Shown here: positions 51,239 through 61,197 of the stretch, one piece after another
Numbering within the stretch: the first letter of the stretch is position 1
Layout: each line of letters opens with the position of its first letter
Source of the DNA: Bacteroidia bacterium
Lineage (GTDB): Bacteria; Bacteroidota; Bacteroidia; Chitinophagales; UBA2359
Direction of reading: 5' to 3'
Length of the DNA stretch: 64,000 nucleotides
NCBI GenBank assembly: GCA_030427245.1
Contig: JAUHXA010000004.1
Span: forward strand, 62,001 to 126,000
The notes under the pieces: model-generated
What the model was told of the DNA's origin: nothing
What the model saw: only the letters and a program-made list of their open reading frames with translations
Databases searched by the model: none
Program-made: the position numbers and the translations under genes

Positions 51239-52522
51239 ATGAAACTCTCCGTATTCGTACGCTACTTACCCTTCTTTTTTTTATATGTATTGATGGTACT
51301 TCTGCTCCACGATGATGCCTTTAGTGGAGACGAAGAACGGTATTACCAATTTGCCCAAAATTTAACAAATGGCTTTTATTCCCCCAGTCCACCCGATATC
51401 AATTTATGGAATGGCCCAGGATATCCTTTTTTCTTAGTGCCGTTTGTTTATTTAGGTGCACCCTTGATACTCATCACACTCTTCAATGCAATCTTTCAAT
51501 ACCTATCCGTTGTCCTATTGTATCAATCTCTGAAAGATTATGTCTTCCATAAACTTGCTACTGCTATTACCATATTTTGGGGCTGCTATTACATCAGTTT
51601 TCAAGAATTGGGTAGTATGTTGACCGAGTCTTTCAGTCTGTTTATAGTCACCCTATTTTTGTATTTATTTACCCAAGTAAAAGCAGAAAGACCGTTAAAA
51701 TTCGTCATTGCAAGCGGAATCGTTTTGGGGTACTTGGCCTTGACCAAAATCATCTTTGGCTATGTAATTTTGGTAATGTTAGCGCTCTCCCTTCTTCAAT
51801 TCAGCTTCAAATCAAAGCTGCAATCGAAGCCTATTATTACTCGAAACTTCATAGGTATTTTTGCAATAGCCTTGTTGATGAATATCCCCTATCTGGTTTA
51901 TACATATTCATTGACAGGCAAATTATTATATTGGGGAAACTCAGGAGGCAGTTCTTTGTATTGGATGAGTACACCTTACGAAAATGAATACGGAGACTGG
52001 AACAATAGCACCTTCACTGCAAACTGTCACAACCCTAATATTCCCTGCAATGCCTATTTGCTTGCCAAGAACCACCAAAAGGATATGGATTATATACTCA
52101 GTTTACCAAAAATCGAGCAGGATGATGCTTACAAAGACATTGCCATGCAGAATATTCGCACACATCCCCAAAAATATCTGCAAAATATAACCTCCAATGT
52201 CAGCCGACTCTTTTTCGGAATCCCTATCAGTTACTACCCTCAGCAATTTTCAACCGTTTTGCGGTTTCCACCCAATATATTGCTTCTATCCGTAATGGTA
52301 TTGAGTCTTGGGCTTTGGTTATTGTATTTTAATAGTATTCCAATAGAAGTACGTTACCTTATATTTCTGAGTTTGATTTATTTAGGAGGGACAAGCCTGC
52401 TTTCTGCCTACCCAAGAATGTTGTATGTGATAGTACCGATTATCTTATTTTGGTGTGGATGTATTTTGGATAAGTGTGTAATTTCTCCTTTGAAAAGTAC
52501 GCAATCCCCAATTCTACAATAG
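51239..52522 (+). CDS. Membrane glycosyltransferase, GT39/ArnT-like
   Basis: The 427-aa integral membrane protein has about 10-11 helices. Near the start, SGDEERYYQFAQNL contains the acidic Asp-Glu typical of the first loop of GT-C dolichol/undecaprenyl-linked sugar transferases (PMT/ArnT). FWGCYYISFQELGSMLTESFSLF fits the later conserved helix. It would transfer a lipid-linked sugar to a protein or glycolipid in the periplasm. The acceptor is unknown; no glycan cluster surrounds it. Confidence 0.72.
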   Translation: MKLSVFVRYLPFFFLYVLMVLLLHDDAFSGDEERYYQFAQNLTNGFYSPSPPDINLWNGPGYPFFLVPFVYLGAPLILITLFNAIFQYLSVVLLYQSLKDYVFHKLATAITIFWGCYYISFQELGSMLTESFSLFIVTLFLYLFTQVKAERPLKFVIASGIVLGYLALTKIIFGYVILVMLALSLLQFSFKSKLQSKPIITRNFIGIFAIALLMNIPYLVYTYSLTGKLLYWGNSGGSSLYWMSTPYENEYGDWNNSTFTANCHNPNIPCNAYLLAKNHQKDMDYILSLPKIEQDDAYKDIAMQNIRTHPQKYLQNITSNVSRLFFGIPISYYPQQFSTVLRFPPNILLLSVMVLSLGLWLLYFNSIPIEVRYLIFLSLIYLGGTSLLSAYPRMLYVIVPIILFWCGCILDKCVISPLKSTQSPILQ

Positions 52523-52546
52523 CAGACAGGTATGCCTATTGTTTGT
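52516..52546. terminator. Weak hairpin between the GT39 and GH36 genes
   Basis: ACAATAG (52516-52522, including the stop codon) pairs with CTATTGT (52536-52542), followed by a short T-rich run. It may serve as terminator for these converging genes. Confidence 0.45.
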
Positions 52547-52585
52547 TGAAGTTAAATCACTACTATCGTGAAAGGGATATTAATT

Positions 52586-54733
52586 TTAGGACAAAGACTT
52601 CACCTCCAAAACTACGCTTTTGCGCTCCAAACCAATATCAGGATTAAAGCCAATTTTCATCAGATAATCTCCCGAATACACCGCCGATTCATCAATCGAA
52701 GAAATCGTATTGGGAAACAGATTCAACTCTCGGATACGGTATTTTTGGGAAGCATCTAAGCCTTTGAAGCGAACAGGTTCAATCGAATAATTGATTTCAA
52801 AACGATTGGTAATCAAGTAAGAAAACACAATAGATCGACTTTTATCCACCGATACAAACTGAAAACTCGCAAAAGGATAGTCGTAAGGATTTTGCAGCCT
52901 ATACAAGTCACCTTTCCACAAAACATCTTTGAAGGAATCGTAATTCTGCACTGCTTCCCTACAAAATTGTTGCTCTTTGTCACTCAATTCTTCCACCACA
53001 ATGTCAAAGCCCAATTTGCCCATTGAAGCCACATCTGTTCGATATTTTATGCTTGCCGATTTGTCCCAATTCGTTACGTGAGCGCACAAAACAATAGCGG
53101 GGTAAAAATGCGAATATTCCCAGTGCATGAATACTCGATCTATCGGAGCAGTATTGTCGCTCACCCAAAATTCGGTGAAATACTGCAATGCTCCATAGTC
53201 CACCCGACCACCGCCGCCTGAACAAAGCATCATCGGTACTTTAGGATATTTGGCTCGCACTCTTTGCAGCACCTTATAAAGCCCCTTCACATAGTCTACA
53301 TACAAGTGTGTTTGCGGCAAATTTTCTTTTTCCAAATAGGCAGAATAAGAATTGTAAACAATTGAATTGCAGTCCCATTTGCAGTAGGCCATTTTGGGAT
53401 TTTCAGTGAAAATCGTATCAAAAACGCCAAAAACATGGTCTTGAACTTCGGGATTCGACAAGTCCAACACCAACTGATTGCGGTAATAATATTCTCGTCG
53501 GTCTGGCTGTCGAATCACCCAATCTGGATGATTTTCGTAGAGTTCACTTTTTGGATTCACCATTTCGGGCTCTATCCAAATCCCAAATTCAATGCCTTTT
53601 TTGTTTGCCTCTTTCACCAAGTAACCCAAACCACTTGGCAACTTTTTTCGGTTTGTCTGCCAATCTCCCAAACCCATAAAATCGCTGTTGCGAGGGTATT
53701 TGTTGGCAAACCAACCGTCGTCCAATAAAAACAAGTCCACGCCCAATTTTTTCGCACCATCAAAAAGCTGAACCAATTTGTTTTCATCAAAATCAAAATA
53801 AGTCGCCTCCCAATTGTTCAACAAGGTCAAACGCTCTCCTTCTCCATCGTAAATGCGGTATTTTCTCGCCCATTGGTGCAAATTTCGGCTTGCTTCACCT
53901 TTGCCATTTTCGGAATACACAAAAATCAGATGAGGGGTTTCAAAACTTTCACCTTCCTTCAATTGGTACTCCGAGTTGTATGGATTTGCTCCAGCAATCA
54001 ATCGCAAATTGTCGTATCTATCTACTTCAAAATCAAAGCGAAAATTGCCCGACCAAGCCAAATTTGCTAGTAAAACTTTGCCCGTTTCTTCTGTTGATTT
54101 TTCATCAAATGACAGCATAAAAGTAGGCGGGGCATAGAGGTTGGCTCTTGCTCCCAATTTAGAATCCAACATTTTGATGCCTTTGGTTAATCGCTGGGTT
54201 ACGGGCTGCATTTCGGTTGCCCAAGTGCCGTGATATTGGGTTAGGTAAAAGTCATGGCTGCGGAAGTAGAGGTTGGCAGAAGCGTATTTCTTCAATAGTA
54301 TCGCTCCTTTTTCGCCATTTTGAATATTTGTCCACTGCTCAAACACATTCTCTTTTTGATAGACTTTGAAAAACAGGCGCACCGATGTTTCGTAAAGTGG
54401 GTCTACCAAATCAATTACCGTTTGCAGCACATTTTCCTGCAATTGTTGGACTTTGTGTTGAACATAGTGAAGTTCTGTTGAAGGGTTTCCGTCTGTATGT
54501 TGGATTTGCAGGGCAGGTTCTGCAATGTTCCATGTACCACTTGGCGTATAGGCCACATTAAAGACATCTTCATTGACTCCATTGTAGCGAAACTGTTTGG
54601 CAATCAAAGCATAATCGCTTGACTGTACTAATTTTTCACCAAAATAAATATGGCGCAACCGTTTGTTCCAATCGGTTTGCAGTACCATTGTATAATCTTG
54701 GCTTTCAATGAAAATTAGGGTTTGTGGGGTCAT
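52586..54733 (-). CDS. Alpha-galactosidase, GH36 family
   Basis: The start is the ATG at 54733 (MTPQTLIFIESQDYTMVLQ). The 715-aa protein removes terminal alpha-galactose from melibiose, raffinose or galactomannans. It has the N-terminal beta-sandwich, the barrel motif LFLLDDGWFANKYPRNSDFMGLGDW, FGIWIEPEMVNPKSELY, the nucleophile region YCKWDCNSIVYN (Asp) and the acid/base region FWVSDNTAPIDRVFMHWEYS (Asp). A GGGGRVDYGALQYF Cys-containing loop is present as in GH36. No signal peptide, so it acts in the cytoplasm and needs an oligosaccharide importer encoded elsewhere. Confidence 0.95.
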   Translation of the reverse strand: MTPQTLIFIESQDYTMVLQTDWNKRLRHIYFGEKLVQSSDYALIAKQFRYNGVNEDVFNVAYTPSGTWNIAEPALQIQHTDGNPSTELHYVQHKVQQLQENVLQTVIDLVDPLYETSVRLFFKVYQKENVFEQWTNIQNGEKGAILLKKYASANLYFRSHDFYLTQYHGTWATEMQPVTQRLTKGIKMLDSKLGARANLYAPPTFMLSFDEKSTEETGKVLLANLAWSGNFRFDFEVDRYDNLRLIAGANPYNSEYQLKEGESFETPHLIFVYSENGKGEASRNLHQWARKYRIYDGEGERLTLLNNWEATYFDFDENKLVQLFDGAKKLGVDLFLLDDGWFANKYPRNSDFMGLGDWQTNRKKLPSGLGYLVKEANKKGIEFGIWIEPEMVNPKSELYENHPDWVIRQPDRREYYYRNQLVLDLSNPEVQDHVFGVFDTIFTENPKMAYCKWDCNSIVYNSYSAYLEKENLPQTHLYVDYVKGLYKVLQRVRAKYPKVPMMLCSGGGGRVDYGALQYFTEFWVSDNTAPIDRVFMHWEYSHFYPAIVLCAHVTNWDKSASIKYRTDVASMGKLGFDIVVEELSDKEQQFCREAVQNYDSFKDVLWKGDLYRLQNPYDYPFASFQFVSVDKSRSIVFSYLITNRFEINYSIEPVRFKGLDASQKYRIRELNLFPNTISSIDESAVYSGDYLMKIGFNPDIGLERKSVVLEVKSLS

Positions 54734-54772
54734 TCGGTTGTCGGTTTTGGTGCACGACAAGGTAAATAAAAA

Positions 54773-54807
54773 AAAGGAATGATGTAATGTAGATACATCA
54801 TTCCTTT
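54773..54807 (-). terminator. Terminator of the DUF2911 gene
   Basis: AAAGGAATGATGTA (54773-54786) pairs perfectly with TACATCATTCCTTT (54794-54807) over a seven-base loop. On the minus strand a T run follows, a strong terminator upstream of the GH36 gene. Confidence 0.9.
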
Positions 54808-54842
54808 CGGTTTTTTGAGTCAGAATTTGAAAATTGAATTTC

Positions 54843-56150
54843 TTAGGGCTTCTGTACTTCCTTATAGTCCACGCCTAATTCCTTCAATACTTTGATGGAG
54901 TTGGCTTTCACATTCGGAGCGGGATTCATCGAAAGCGACTTTTTGAAGCTCTTGATGGCTTTCTGCTTCTCACCCAATTTGGCATATCCTTCACCCAAGC
55001 TATCCCAAACATTTGGATCTGTCGGATTTTTTTCCACATTTGCCTCAAAAACTTCTACTGCTTCTTTCACTTTGCCTTTGAAGAATAGCTGATAGCCATA
55101 GTTATTCAGCTCTGAATTCGTGCCTTTCGCAATGGCTTCCTTTTTCACCTTTTCCGCTTCTTCTTCCTTGTCCATGTTTGCCAGTAAAGTAGATTTAGTC
55201 ATCATATTGGACATATTGGGTTTCATTTCGATGGACTTGTTCAACCATGCAAGGGCCTTATCTTGATGGTTATTTTCCTTTTGTTGAATCAAGTAGTTGG
55301 CAGTTCCGTGATATTCTTGCCATCCCACATTGAAAGTCGCCAAATCTTGTTCCATTGTAGCCACTATAATGTCCATTTCTGCCTTTTCGTCTTTGGGTTC
55401 TTGCATTTTTGCAGTGAGTTGGGCTTTGGTTACAATGTTGGCTGTGTTTGGAGTCATAAAAACCGAGCGAGTAGCCCAAGCCAAACCTTGTTTGTAATTC
55501 ACCTCATTTTGTAAGGCGTATTTTGCAGCTTCGTCCCAACCTCTCCAAGTCCACCCCGAACGGTTGCGGAGTTCGTCTTTTAGGCTCGCAAAAACGTGGT
55601 CGTGAACATTGGCTTCTACTTTGAATGGGAATTTTTTCTTGCCCCAAACCAAAGCACAAACGGCACTGGTAGCGGTGATGTCTTCAAAAAGATAGGTCAA
55701 AAACTCGTAGTGTGGTGCATCTGTTGATTTGATTTTTACCCTCAGGGCATCCTCGTCAGGTGTATAAGAAAAACTTCCCCAAGCAGTAGTGCTGTTGGAA
55801 AAAATGACCTCTGATTCGCCCGCTTCGCTCGGTATAATGTGCAGACCGTAAGTTCCTGCCTTCAATTCTTTCCCTTCAATGCTTACATCAGTAGAGAAAG
55901 AAATGAGGGTATTGTCGTTGGCTCCTGCTCTCCAAACAGCATCGTAAGGAACGAGTTTCCCCCATAGTTCACGCTCTTTGACGGCAGGACGGTGATAGGT
56001 TACCATGACTTCGGTGAGTCCAATCGTTTGACCAACCGTAGCTTTTTGGCTGGCTCTCGGCAAGGTCGTTACTGCAGATTGTGCCATTATGGATTCGGCG
56101 GCAAAGCACAATAAGAATAATAGAAATGTAGTCGTAAGTAATCTTTTCAT
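54843..56150 (-). CDS. Secreted DUF2911 protein with TPR repeats
   Basis: The 435-aa protein has a signal peptide (ending SIMAQ, about residue 23). Residues 30-175 are a DUF2911 domain: SQKATVGQTIGLTEVMVTYHRPAVKERELWGKLVPYDAVWRAGANDNT, GKELKAGTYGLHIIP. The C-terminal part has TPR-like helices (ALAWLNKSIEMKPNM, AVEVFEANVEKNPTDPNVWDSLGEGYAKLGEKQKAIKSFKKSLSMNP). Function unknown; TPRs suggest protein contacts in the periplasm. A strong terminator follows it. Confidence 0.88.
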   Translation of the reverse strand: MKRLLTTTFLLFLLCFAAESIMAQSAVTTLPRASQKATVGQTIGLTEVMVTYHRPAVKERELWGKLVPYDAVWRAGANDNTLISFSTDVSIEGKELKAGTYGLHIIPSEAGESEVIFSNSTTAWGSFSYTPDEDALRVKIKSTDAPHYEFLTYLFEDITATSAVCALVWGKKKFPFKVEANVHDHVFASLKDELRNRSGWTWRGWDEAAKYALQNEVNYKQGLAWATRSVFMTPNTANIVTKAQLTAKMQEPKDEKAEMDIIVATMEQDLATFNVGWQEYHGTANYLIQQKENNHQDKALAWLNKSIEMKPNMSNMMTKSTLLANMDKEEEAEKVKKEAIAKGTNSELNNYGYQLFFKGKVKEAVEVFEANVEKNPTDPNVWDSLGEGYAKLGEKQKAIKSFKKSLSMNPAPNVKANSIKVLKELGVDYKEVQKP

Positions 56151-56265
56151 AAGCTCGATAATGTATTTGATGAACTAAAGCCTCAATATGCCGCTATTAT
56201 TTGGCTTTTGCTCCTACATTTTGGGGTAGTTGAGAGGATGGCTGAATGGTTTTATGGTCGCAGGG

Positions 56266-59200
56266 TTAAAAAATGAGTGTAATATTCCCTTGCTTCAATT
56301 CTACATTACTTCCAACAAACTGATATTGTATTATATAAACATACACTCCAATTTCTCCCATCTTATCCTTATAGCTTCCGTCCCAAGCCTCACTGCTGTC
56401 TGTACTTTCAAAAACCTGTTCGCCCCAACGGTTGTAAATCTGCAAATAGTAACTTTCCAAACGTTCACTGCTAATCGCTCTAAATTCGTCGTTTACTCCA
56501 TCTCCATTCGGTGAAAAAGCATTGGGTAAAGTAAGAGTTGGAGCAATTTCAGGTGGAATAACGGTGATATTCAGGGTCAAAGGAGGCACACAATTTGCAT
56601 TACTTTCAACGACTAATGTAGTTGTACCAACTGTATTTGCAGTGAAAATGGGATTGAAGCAATCGGTACAGCTCAAATCGGGATGTGCTGTCCATTGAAA
56701 AATACCATTACCGCCCGACATCTGCAATTGTGTCGTTTGCCCTAAGTTCAAAGTCGTATTACCTTCCACATTCAATTCACCGATTTCTTCAATTAAAACT
56801 TGCACTGAATCCATTACCACATCACCACAGTTATTTGCTGCTGTCAGGTATAAATAAAAATTACTCATCGTATCAGTGGGCTGAAATGTCGTCTGTAAAT
56901 CCAATGAATTGTCAAAACTGCCTTCAATATTGGCAGACCATTCAAGCATATTGGGTGTTCCCAACAAAATTTCTGCATCCAAAACTATCGGGTCGTTTCG
57001 ACAAATATGGATGGGTTCTCCTGCCTCTATTTGTAGTTCATCCGCAACGATATTGAAGGTAAAAGAAGTAGTCGTTGGGCAATCACCATTTGTTTGGTAC
57101 TCAATCGTATATTCCGTTTCTGTATTCAATTCGCTCAACGAAATTTCGCCTGTTGAGGCATCTACATGAATTCCATCAGGTGAACTGAACGTACCATCAA
57201 AAGTAGCCACAAAATCGGGCAAAGGATTGCTTTCGTTCAGACAAAAAACATCACTCGGATAGCTAAAACTAGAATCGTCCAATGGATTTATCACCAAACT
57301 AAAAGGAGTTCTTGCACTTCTGCAATTTTCGGGTAAAATCATGGTTTCGGCATAATAAGTACCCTCAGTAAGTGCAGTAAAAAAAAGCGAATTTTCTAAA
57401 ATAGGTTCTCCTCCTTCTGGCATGTCGTACCAATTGACAATGCCTTCAAGCGAAGGTTCAACTTCAAAAACATAGTTAACTCCCTCTTCTTCACATAAAT
57501 AAACTTCCGTTTCGGAGAATGCAACAGGAGCGTTTGGAAGGGGAATCTCTTCAAGCGTCACCTCTACTCGATTCTCACTGACACAACCTTCGGGCGAAAT
57601 GGCTTCGACCCAATAAGTTCCTGACATTGAAGGAGTAAAGTCTATTCCAGTTGCCATTGAAGTATTTGAAGTTTCACTTTCATACCAATTAAAAGTATCC
57701 ACTCCATTGTCTATTACACTTAAAGTAGGAATCGTTGTCCCCTCACAATAAGAAAGATTCTCCGTTATGGGGTCAGCAGGGGGTGGACAGAAGCAAGAAA
57801 ATGCACCACTTACTTCAATTTCATCGCAATTACCCGAATCATCCACTACAAAACTATAGGCTTCTTCATCGTTGAGGGTCAGGCTGTGCGTGTTGCCCAC
57901 TATTTCGATTCCATCCACATTATAAGGAGGATAACCACCCGAAATTGTAGCAGTCAAATCATAAGTGAGATTGTCCGCCGAACAGATGAATTCGGTATTG
58001 ACTTCCATTGGTTCTGAGAAAGTAATTGACACTTCGTCTTCGTCAAAACATACATTGGCGAAAGGGTCAATATGCGACCAAAAAAACGTGTATGTACCGC
58101 CTTCATTGACAGTGACAGTACTTTGCGGGTCGTTTTCGTCCTCAAAAATTGCAGTAGCTGTGGGCGAAGGAGTAAGTGAAACTGCCCAAAAACCTTCTTC
58201 ACTGCTTATCGCATTCAATGAAGTCGTCAAGCTGCATACTTCTGCATCTTCTCCCGCTGTGTTGTCATTGTCTTGAATGGTAATGATTTCGGAGCTAACA
58301 GCATCTTCTGTACAAGGTGCTTGAGCTGCAACGGTATACGTAACAACATATTGACCTGCTACAACCCCATCAAAACTGAAAAAACCTGTATTGTCAATCG
58401 CATTGGGCGCATCTGTGCTACTCCAACTACCGTTTGAATCCCCAATAACCAAGTTAAATAAATCAAAGCCTGCTTCGGTTAGACAAAAATTTGAAATCGG
58501 GGCGATTGTAGTAGCAGTAGCGGGTGCAATAATGTTGATAGAGGCATTTTGGATGGCATCTGGACAATCTGCAATCTCATCCATTACGGTATAGGTAATG
58601 GTGAAATCACCTGACAAACCATCTGCATTGAAGATAGTCCCCGTGAGTGTACCGAGTGGTGCAGAGGTCGACCAAGTTCCGCCAACGTCTCCTGTTATCA
58701 AGGAGTTTAAATCCAATACATTACCCGAAATTGCACACAAATCGGGAGGTGGATTAAAACTCGCATCGGCAGTGCAATCCAGCAAACACTCTACCACTTG
58801 AATATTTTGACTACTCGACACTTCGCCACAAGGCTCACCGCCATCTACTGTATAGGTCAGCGTGTAGGTGTTTATCGGTAAACCGTCAGCATTGAAGGTA
58901 TCGCCAGAAATTGGATTGAACCCATTGGCTTCGGGGCTATACGACCAAGTTCCGCCATTTTCTCCTGTTATCAAAGTAGATAAATCCAAGGTTTGAATAA
59001 AATCTTCGCCCGAATTGGTGCACAACTGAGAATTGGAGGGAGGAATAGTTGAAGCGTCAGAGGGTGCGCTGACTTCAATGTTTAATTCATCGCTTATATC
59101 ACACATCCCCAAGTTGGTGGTATAGGTCAATGTTTGGCTTCCTACATTTGGGTTAAAAGTATTGCCTAAAATACCTATTCCCGACCACTCTCCACTATCT

Positions 59201-61125
59201 GTCCCTGCTCCCAAAAAAGTGGCGAGATCAATTGCACCATCGGTACTGCAAAGCTCAACATTCTCTTGAGTGAAATTGATAATAGAAGGAGGAGTTACAG
59301 TAATATTTATAAAGTCACTTACATCACACATCCCCAAATTGGTGGTATAGGTTACTGTCTGACTTCCTACACTCGGGTCGAAAGTATTATTCGTTACGCC
59401 TACTCCTGACCAGTTTCCAGTGCCTGTATTGGGTCCCAAAAAAGTGGATAAACTGATTGGTGCGTCTGTACTACAAAGGCTAAAACTGTTTTGGGTTAAG
59501 TTAACAATGGCACTTGGTAACACCACTATTTCGAGGATTTCGGTATCTTGACAGTCGCCACTGATTGAGGTAAAGGTAAGTGTTTGAGAGCCTGCACTGA
59601 CATCAAATTGGCTATTGACGGATGTTACGCCCTGCCCTGCCCAAATACCGTCATCTGAGCTCACACTTTCGTATTGACTGAGATCAATGATTCCATCTGT
59701 AATACAAACATTGGCAATCGTGGTATTGAGAATCGCATCAGGTCCAGGGACTACCAAAACATTCAATGTGGCATCGTCGTCGCAAGGTCCCACTGGAATC
59801 GTAGAATAGGTGAGTGCTTGTGAACCTGCTGCTGGATTAAAGAAGCCATTGTTGACTCCTGTACCTGACCAATTTCCTGCGCTTGAAGACAAATCTACAT
59901 ATTGACTCAAATCCAACAACCCATTGTCTGAGCAAATGATAACAGAAGCATCATTCAAAATAGCATTGGTGCTTTCATTGACTACAATGACAAAGGTTTC
60001 CAAATCGTCACAAGTATCAAATCCTGTACCGACGGTAAGGGTCTGTACGCCAGATCCAACCATACTTGGGTCAAAAATACCAGCGGCAGAATCTACTCCA
60101 TTGCCACTCCAAACACCTATATCTGAGCTGGCAGTAAAAAAATTATTGAGATTGACGATAGGCGCATCAGAACAGATCGAAAGGCTTGCCTGACTTAGAA
60201 CAATATCTAACCCTTCTTCAACTGTGATGCTTAAAGTAGCGCTGTCATCACAATCACTTGATCCTGTTGAGTATTCAAAGAAATAATTCCCTGCTCCTGA
60301 TAACATTGGGTCAAAAATGAGTGGGACGTTCCAAGTACCTATGTCTGATGATGGTGCGACATAATCGTTTAGATTGACGGGAATTTCTGTATCACAAAGC
60401 GTCACATTATTGGCAGTCAAAACAACATCGGTAGATGGCAAGACAGTGATTGTTAAAATTTCGACATCAATTTCACATCCTCCTTCAGGCTGACAAGAGA
60501 CAGGGGAATTGGGTATCCAAGGTGTATAAGTGATAATTCCTTCGAGTTCGGCAGCACATGCACTACTGTAAAAAACACCATCACAGCCACAAACAGGATT
60601 CGGGACAATCGGGGGTGGGCAGACTGCGGGTTCATCGTTGTCACAATAGGCGATGAAGGATAGTTCAATTTCACCGCTCAACCCACTGGGATCAAAAGTA
60701 TTGATATTGATCAAGCCTGTACCTTCCCAATATCCAGGAATAGAACTAGCATCTTCATAAACAGCTAAATTCACCAAACCGCCATTTTCACATATCTCTA
60801 AAGTGTTTTGTGTCAGCACAACTTCTGGAGTTGGGGCAATGGTAACTACAAAATTCGTAGAGGGGCTGCAAGGAGGACTGTCTGTATTAAATGTAATGGT
60901 GTAGTTTCCTGCAGTCAATCCTGTTGGAGTAAACACGCCATCGGGAGTAATGTATGAGCCGCCCGACCATGTACCTTCAACGGCTCCGAAAGTAGTTCGG
61001 TTGTCCATATCAAAAGGTTCGTCACATTCAAAGAGAATGGTTTTTAAGAAACTACCATTACATTGAGCATGAGAAAAAGAACAATAAAATAGAGTAAGCA
61101 GTAGTGGTAGAAATTTGTGTTTCAT
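56266..61125 (-). CDS. Giant repeat adhesin with Kazal-like insert and gliding-motility-associated C-terminal domain
   Basis: The 1619-aa protein has a signal peptide (ending SHAQ, about residue 20). From about residue 100 to 690 it carries some seven repeats of about 72 residues with the pattern LCSTD...IDL...FLG...TGxWSGxGV...FDPSVGSQTLTYTT..CDxS. A second, longer repeat class (NADGLSGDFTITYTV, GGTWSTSAP) follows. At residues 161-217 a Cys-rich Kazal-like module is inserted. The final 95 residues (LPNAFSPNGDGVNDEFRAI... IYNRWGEQVFES... GNITLIF) are the CHU-type surface-anchoring domain. It is probably a cell-surface adhesin. Confidence 0.92.
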   Translation of the reverse strand: MKHKFLPLLLTLFYCSFSHAQCNGSFLKTILFECDEPFDMDNRTTFGAVEGTWSGGSYITPDGVFTPTGLTAGNYTITFNTDSPPCSPSTNFVVTIAPTPEVVLTQNTLEICENGGLVNLAVYEDASSIPGYWEGTGLININTFDPSGLSGEIELSFIAYCDNDEPAVCPPPIVPNPVCGCDGVFYSSACAAELEGIITYTPWIPNSPVSCQPEGGCEIDVEILTITVLPSTDVVLTANNVTLCDTEIPVNLNDYVAPSSDIGTWNVPLIFDPMLSGAGNYFFEYSTGSSDCDDSATLSITVEEGLDIVLSQASLSICSDAPIVNLNNFFTASSDIGVWSGNGVDSAAGIFDPSMVGSGVQTLTVGTGFDTCDDLETFVIVVNESTNAILNDASVIICSDNGLLDLSQYVDLSSSAGNWSGTGVNNGFFNPAAGSQALTYSTIPVGPCDDDATLNVLVVPGPDAILNTTIANVCITDGIIDLSQYESVSSDDGIWAGQGVTSVNSQFDVSAGSQTLTFTSISGDCQDTEILEIVVLPSAIVNLTQNSFSLCSTDAPISLSTFLGPNTGTGNWSGVGVTNNTFDPSVGSQTVTYTTNLGMCDVSDFINITVTPPSIINFTQENVELCSTDGAIDLATFLGAGTDSGEWSGIGILGNTFNPNVGSQTLTYTTNLGMCDISDELNIEVSAPSDASTIPPSNSQLCTNSGEDFIQTLDLSTLITGENGGTWSYSPEANGFNPISGDTFNADGLPINTYTLTYTVDGGEPCGEVSSSQNIQVVECLLDCTADASFNPPPDLCAISGNVLDLNSLITGDVGGTWSTSAPLGTLTGTIFNADGLSGDFTITYTVMDEIADCPDAIQNASINIIAPATATTIAPISNFCLTEAGFDLFNLVIGDSNGSWSSTDAPNAIDNTGFFSFDGVVAGQYVVTYTVAAQAPCTEDAVSSEIITIQDNDNTAGEDAEVCSLTTSLNAISSEEGFWAVSLTPSPTATAIFEDENDPQSTVTVNEGGTYTFFWSHIDPFANVCFDEDEVSITFSEPMEVNTEFICSADNLTYDLTATISGGYPPYNVDGIEIVGNTHSLTLNDEEAYSFVVDDSGNCDEIEVSGAFSCFCPPPADPITENLSYCEGTTIPTLSVIDNGVDTFNWYESETSNTSMATGIDFTPSMSGTYWVEAISPEGCVSENRVEVTLEEIPLPNAPVAFSETEVYLCEEEGVNYVFEVEPSLEGIVNWYDMPEGGEPILENSLFFTALTEGTYYAETMILPENCRSARTPFSLVINPLDDSSFSYPSDVFCLNESNPLPDFVATFDGTFSSPDGIHVDASTGEISLSELNTETEYTIEYQTNGDCPTTTSFTFNIVADELQIEAGEPIHICRNDPIVLDAEILLGTPNMLEWSANIEGSFDNSLDLQTTFQPTDTMSNFYLYLTAANNCGDVVMDSVQVLIEEIGELNVEGNTTLNLGQTTQLQMSGGNGIFQWTAHPDLSCTDCFNPIFTANTVGTTTLVVESNANCVPPLTLNITVIPPEIAPTLTLPNAFSPNGDGVNDEFRAISSERLESYYLQIYNRWGEQVFESTDSSEAWDGSYKDKMGEIGVYVYIIQYQFVGSNVELKQGNITLIF
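60475..60645 (-). other. Kazal-like inhibitor module inside the 1619-aa protein
   Basis: Residues 161-217 contain seven Cys and the run PVCGCDGVFYSSACAAELEG, matching the Kazal core VCGxDGxTYxNxC. It interrupts the second 72-aa repeat. Kazal domains inhibit serine proteases; this one may protect the adhesin or act on host or self proteases. Confidence 0.7.
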
Positions 61126-61197
61126 AAGAGGTTAAATTATCAAGTAATTTGGACTTTGAAGAAAAGAGGAGGGTTGCAAGAAGTGAGCTTTCAATAA

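Noticed and set aside
59000-60700. Regularly spaced similar segments that could suggest a repeat array such as CRISPR
   Set aside because: The period is about 220-240 bp and lies in frame inside a protein-coding adhesin repeat; there are no short identical repeats with unique spacers.
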